DNA of 7,420 nucleotides from Pseudomonadota bacterium (GTDB lineage Bacteria; Pseudomonadota; Gammaproteobacteria; Steroidobacterales; Steroidobacteraceae): NCBI GenBank assembly GCA_021817875.1, contig JAKAFQ010000194.1, forward strand, positions 1 to 7,420, written 5' to 3'. This document shows, piece after piece, positions 7,044 through 7,420 of this stretch (positions are counted from its first letter, which is position 1; each line of letters begins with the position of its first letter). The notes beneath the pieces were generated by a model. That model did not search any database, was not told the origin of the DNA, and was given only the letters and a program-made list of their open reading frames with translations. The translations under genes were made by a program, and so were the position numbers.

Positions 7044-7322
7044 CTACGGACTCGTGGACGGGAACTGCCCGGCCGACACGCTTTGGCTCGCACCCGCGGG
7101 CACACCCTTGCGGTGTGCCTTGAGGACGTTCTCGAGCCGTTCACCGTCTGCCACGGCGGGCGCCAACGCCGGCGGGTGCGCGACATCGTGGGGATCGAGC
7201 GTCTGGGCGCGAACCATGTTGGTGTACGCATGACCGAACGCCGCATCGACGTGCGGATAGGTCGCGCAGCCGGTGAGCGTGAGCGGGGTAAGGAGCGCAA
7301 GGATCACGGTGGGGTATTTCAT
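7044..7322 (-). CDS. Small lipoprotein of the tad locus
   Basis: This is a 92-residue protein with a lipoprotein signal peptide: MKYPTVILALLTPLTLTGC, lipobox LTGC with C19 as the lipidated residue. Ala at +2 fits sorting to the outer membrane. The mature part has a central segment FGHAYTNMVRAQTLDP (29-44), a short linker, then DGERLENVLKAHRKG (59-73), and a Ser-rich tail. From memory, small lipoproteins with this pattern (AQTLDP, then DG...L..hR) occur between the secretin and tadG genes in other proteobacterial tad loci; this has not been checked by search. The ATG at 7322 has GAGGAGAT about 6 nt upstream, a strong site. Position suggests a role at the outer membrane near the secretin, for example in its assembly or stability, but no function can be read from the sequence. 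Confidence 0.8.
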   Translation of the reverse strand: MKYPTVILALLTPLTLTGCATYPHVDAAFGHAYTNMVRAQTLDPHDVAHPPALAPAVADGERLENVLKAHRKGVPAGASQSVSAGQFPSTSP

Positions 7323-7343
7323 GACGATCTCCTCAGCCGGTGT

Positions 7344-7420
7344 TCACCGATGGTCCGTGGGTGCAGAAGGCCCGTCGGTGGGCGCGGAGGCTGCGGATCC
7401 GGGGCTGGGCGCCGTGGCAG
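7344..7420 (-). CDS. C-terminal end of upstream gene, possibly CpaC/RcpA secretin
   Basis: Only the last 24 codons and a TGA (7344-7346) are inside the window, reading ATAPSPGSAASAPTDG and ending in PTDHR. The frame is open to the edge and ends 21 bp before the lipoprotein ATG on the same strand, the spacing of an operon. The Ala/Pro/Ser-rich tail is low in complexity and does not identify a family by itself. In tad loci with this gene order the gene before the lipoprotein and tadG is usually the outer-membrane secretin CpaC/RcpA, and such proteins can end in a Pro/Ala-rich tail. The other two minus-strand frames also lack stops over much of this short stretch, so the frame choice is likely but not certain. 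Confidence 0.45.
   Translation of the reverse strand, partial: ATAPSPGSAASAPTDGPSAPTDHR

Noticed and set aside
1..7420. CRISPR arrays, tRNA or rRNA genes, insertion sequences, phage or defence genes
   Set aside because: No regularly spaced repeats, transposase motifs, terminal repeats or RNA-gene signatures were seen; nearly the whole window is filled by the pilus genes.

Overview
The window is the middle and 3' part of a tad (tight adherence, Flp-type pilus) locus. All genes lie on the minus strand, so the operon reads from right to left. The base composition is very GC-rich, and the order lipoprotein - TadG - two TadE-type proteins - CpaE/TadZ - CpaF/TadA - TadB - TadC resembles tad loci of GC-rich Proteobacteria (beta or gamma). 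No marker in the window fixes the taxon.

From right to left: 7344-7420 holds the last codons of an upstream gene with an Ala/Pro/Ser-rich tail, plausibly the CpaC/RcpA secretin. 7044-7322 encodes a small lipoprotein. 5745-7022 encodes a TadG-like envelope protein without a visible von Willebrand A domain. 5278-5748 and 4793-5278 encode two TadE/TadF-family pseudopilins, each with a G-x4-E processing motif. 3575-4777 encodes CpaE/TadZ, the polar-targeting ATPase with a degenerate receiver domain. 2199-3578 encodes the secretion ATPase CpaF/TadA. 1224-2195 and 252-1211 encode the inner-membrane platform proteins TadB and TadC. Spacing is very tight (4-bp ATGA overlaps, a 1-bp TGATG overlap, gaps of 3 to 21 bp), which indicates a single transcript with translational coupling.

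After tadC come two GC-rich inverted repeats and an AT-richer patch, all within a 144-bp gap. A near-ideal Shine-Dalgarno sequence then precedes a GTG-started reading frame (1-107) that runs off the left edge and is not recognised. Its codon use looks less GC-rich than that of the pilus genes.

Together the genes would assemble an Flp-type pilus: CpaF hydrolyses ATP, TadB/TadC couple it to pilin extraction from the inner membrane, CpaE positions the machine, the pseudopilins and TadG work in the envelope, and the secretin (upstream) with its lipoproteins forms the outer-membrane exit. The pilin (flp), prepilin peptidase (tadV/cpaA), rcpC/cpaB, most of the secretin and tadD are not in the window. 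The locus looks mostly conventional. The less-explained parts are the left-edge gene with the gap before it, the small lipoprotein, and the Cys-bearing TadG variant.
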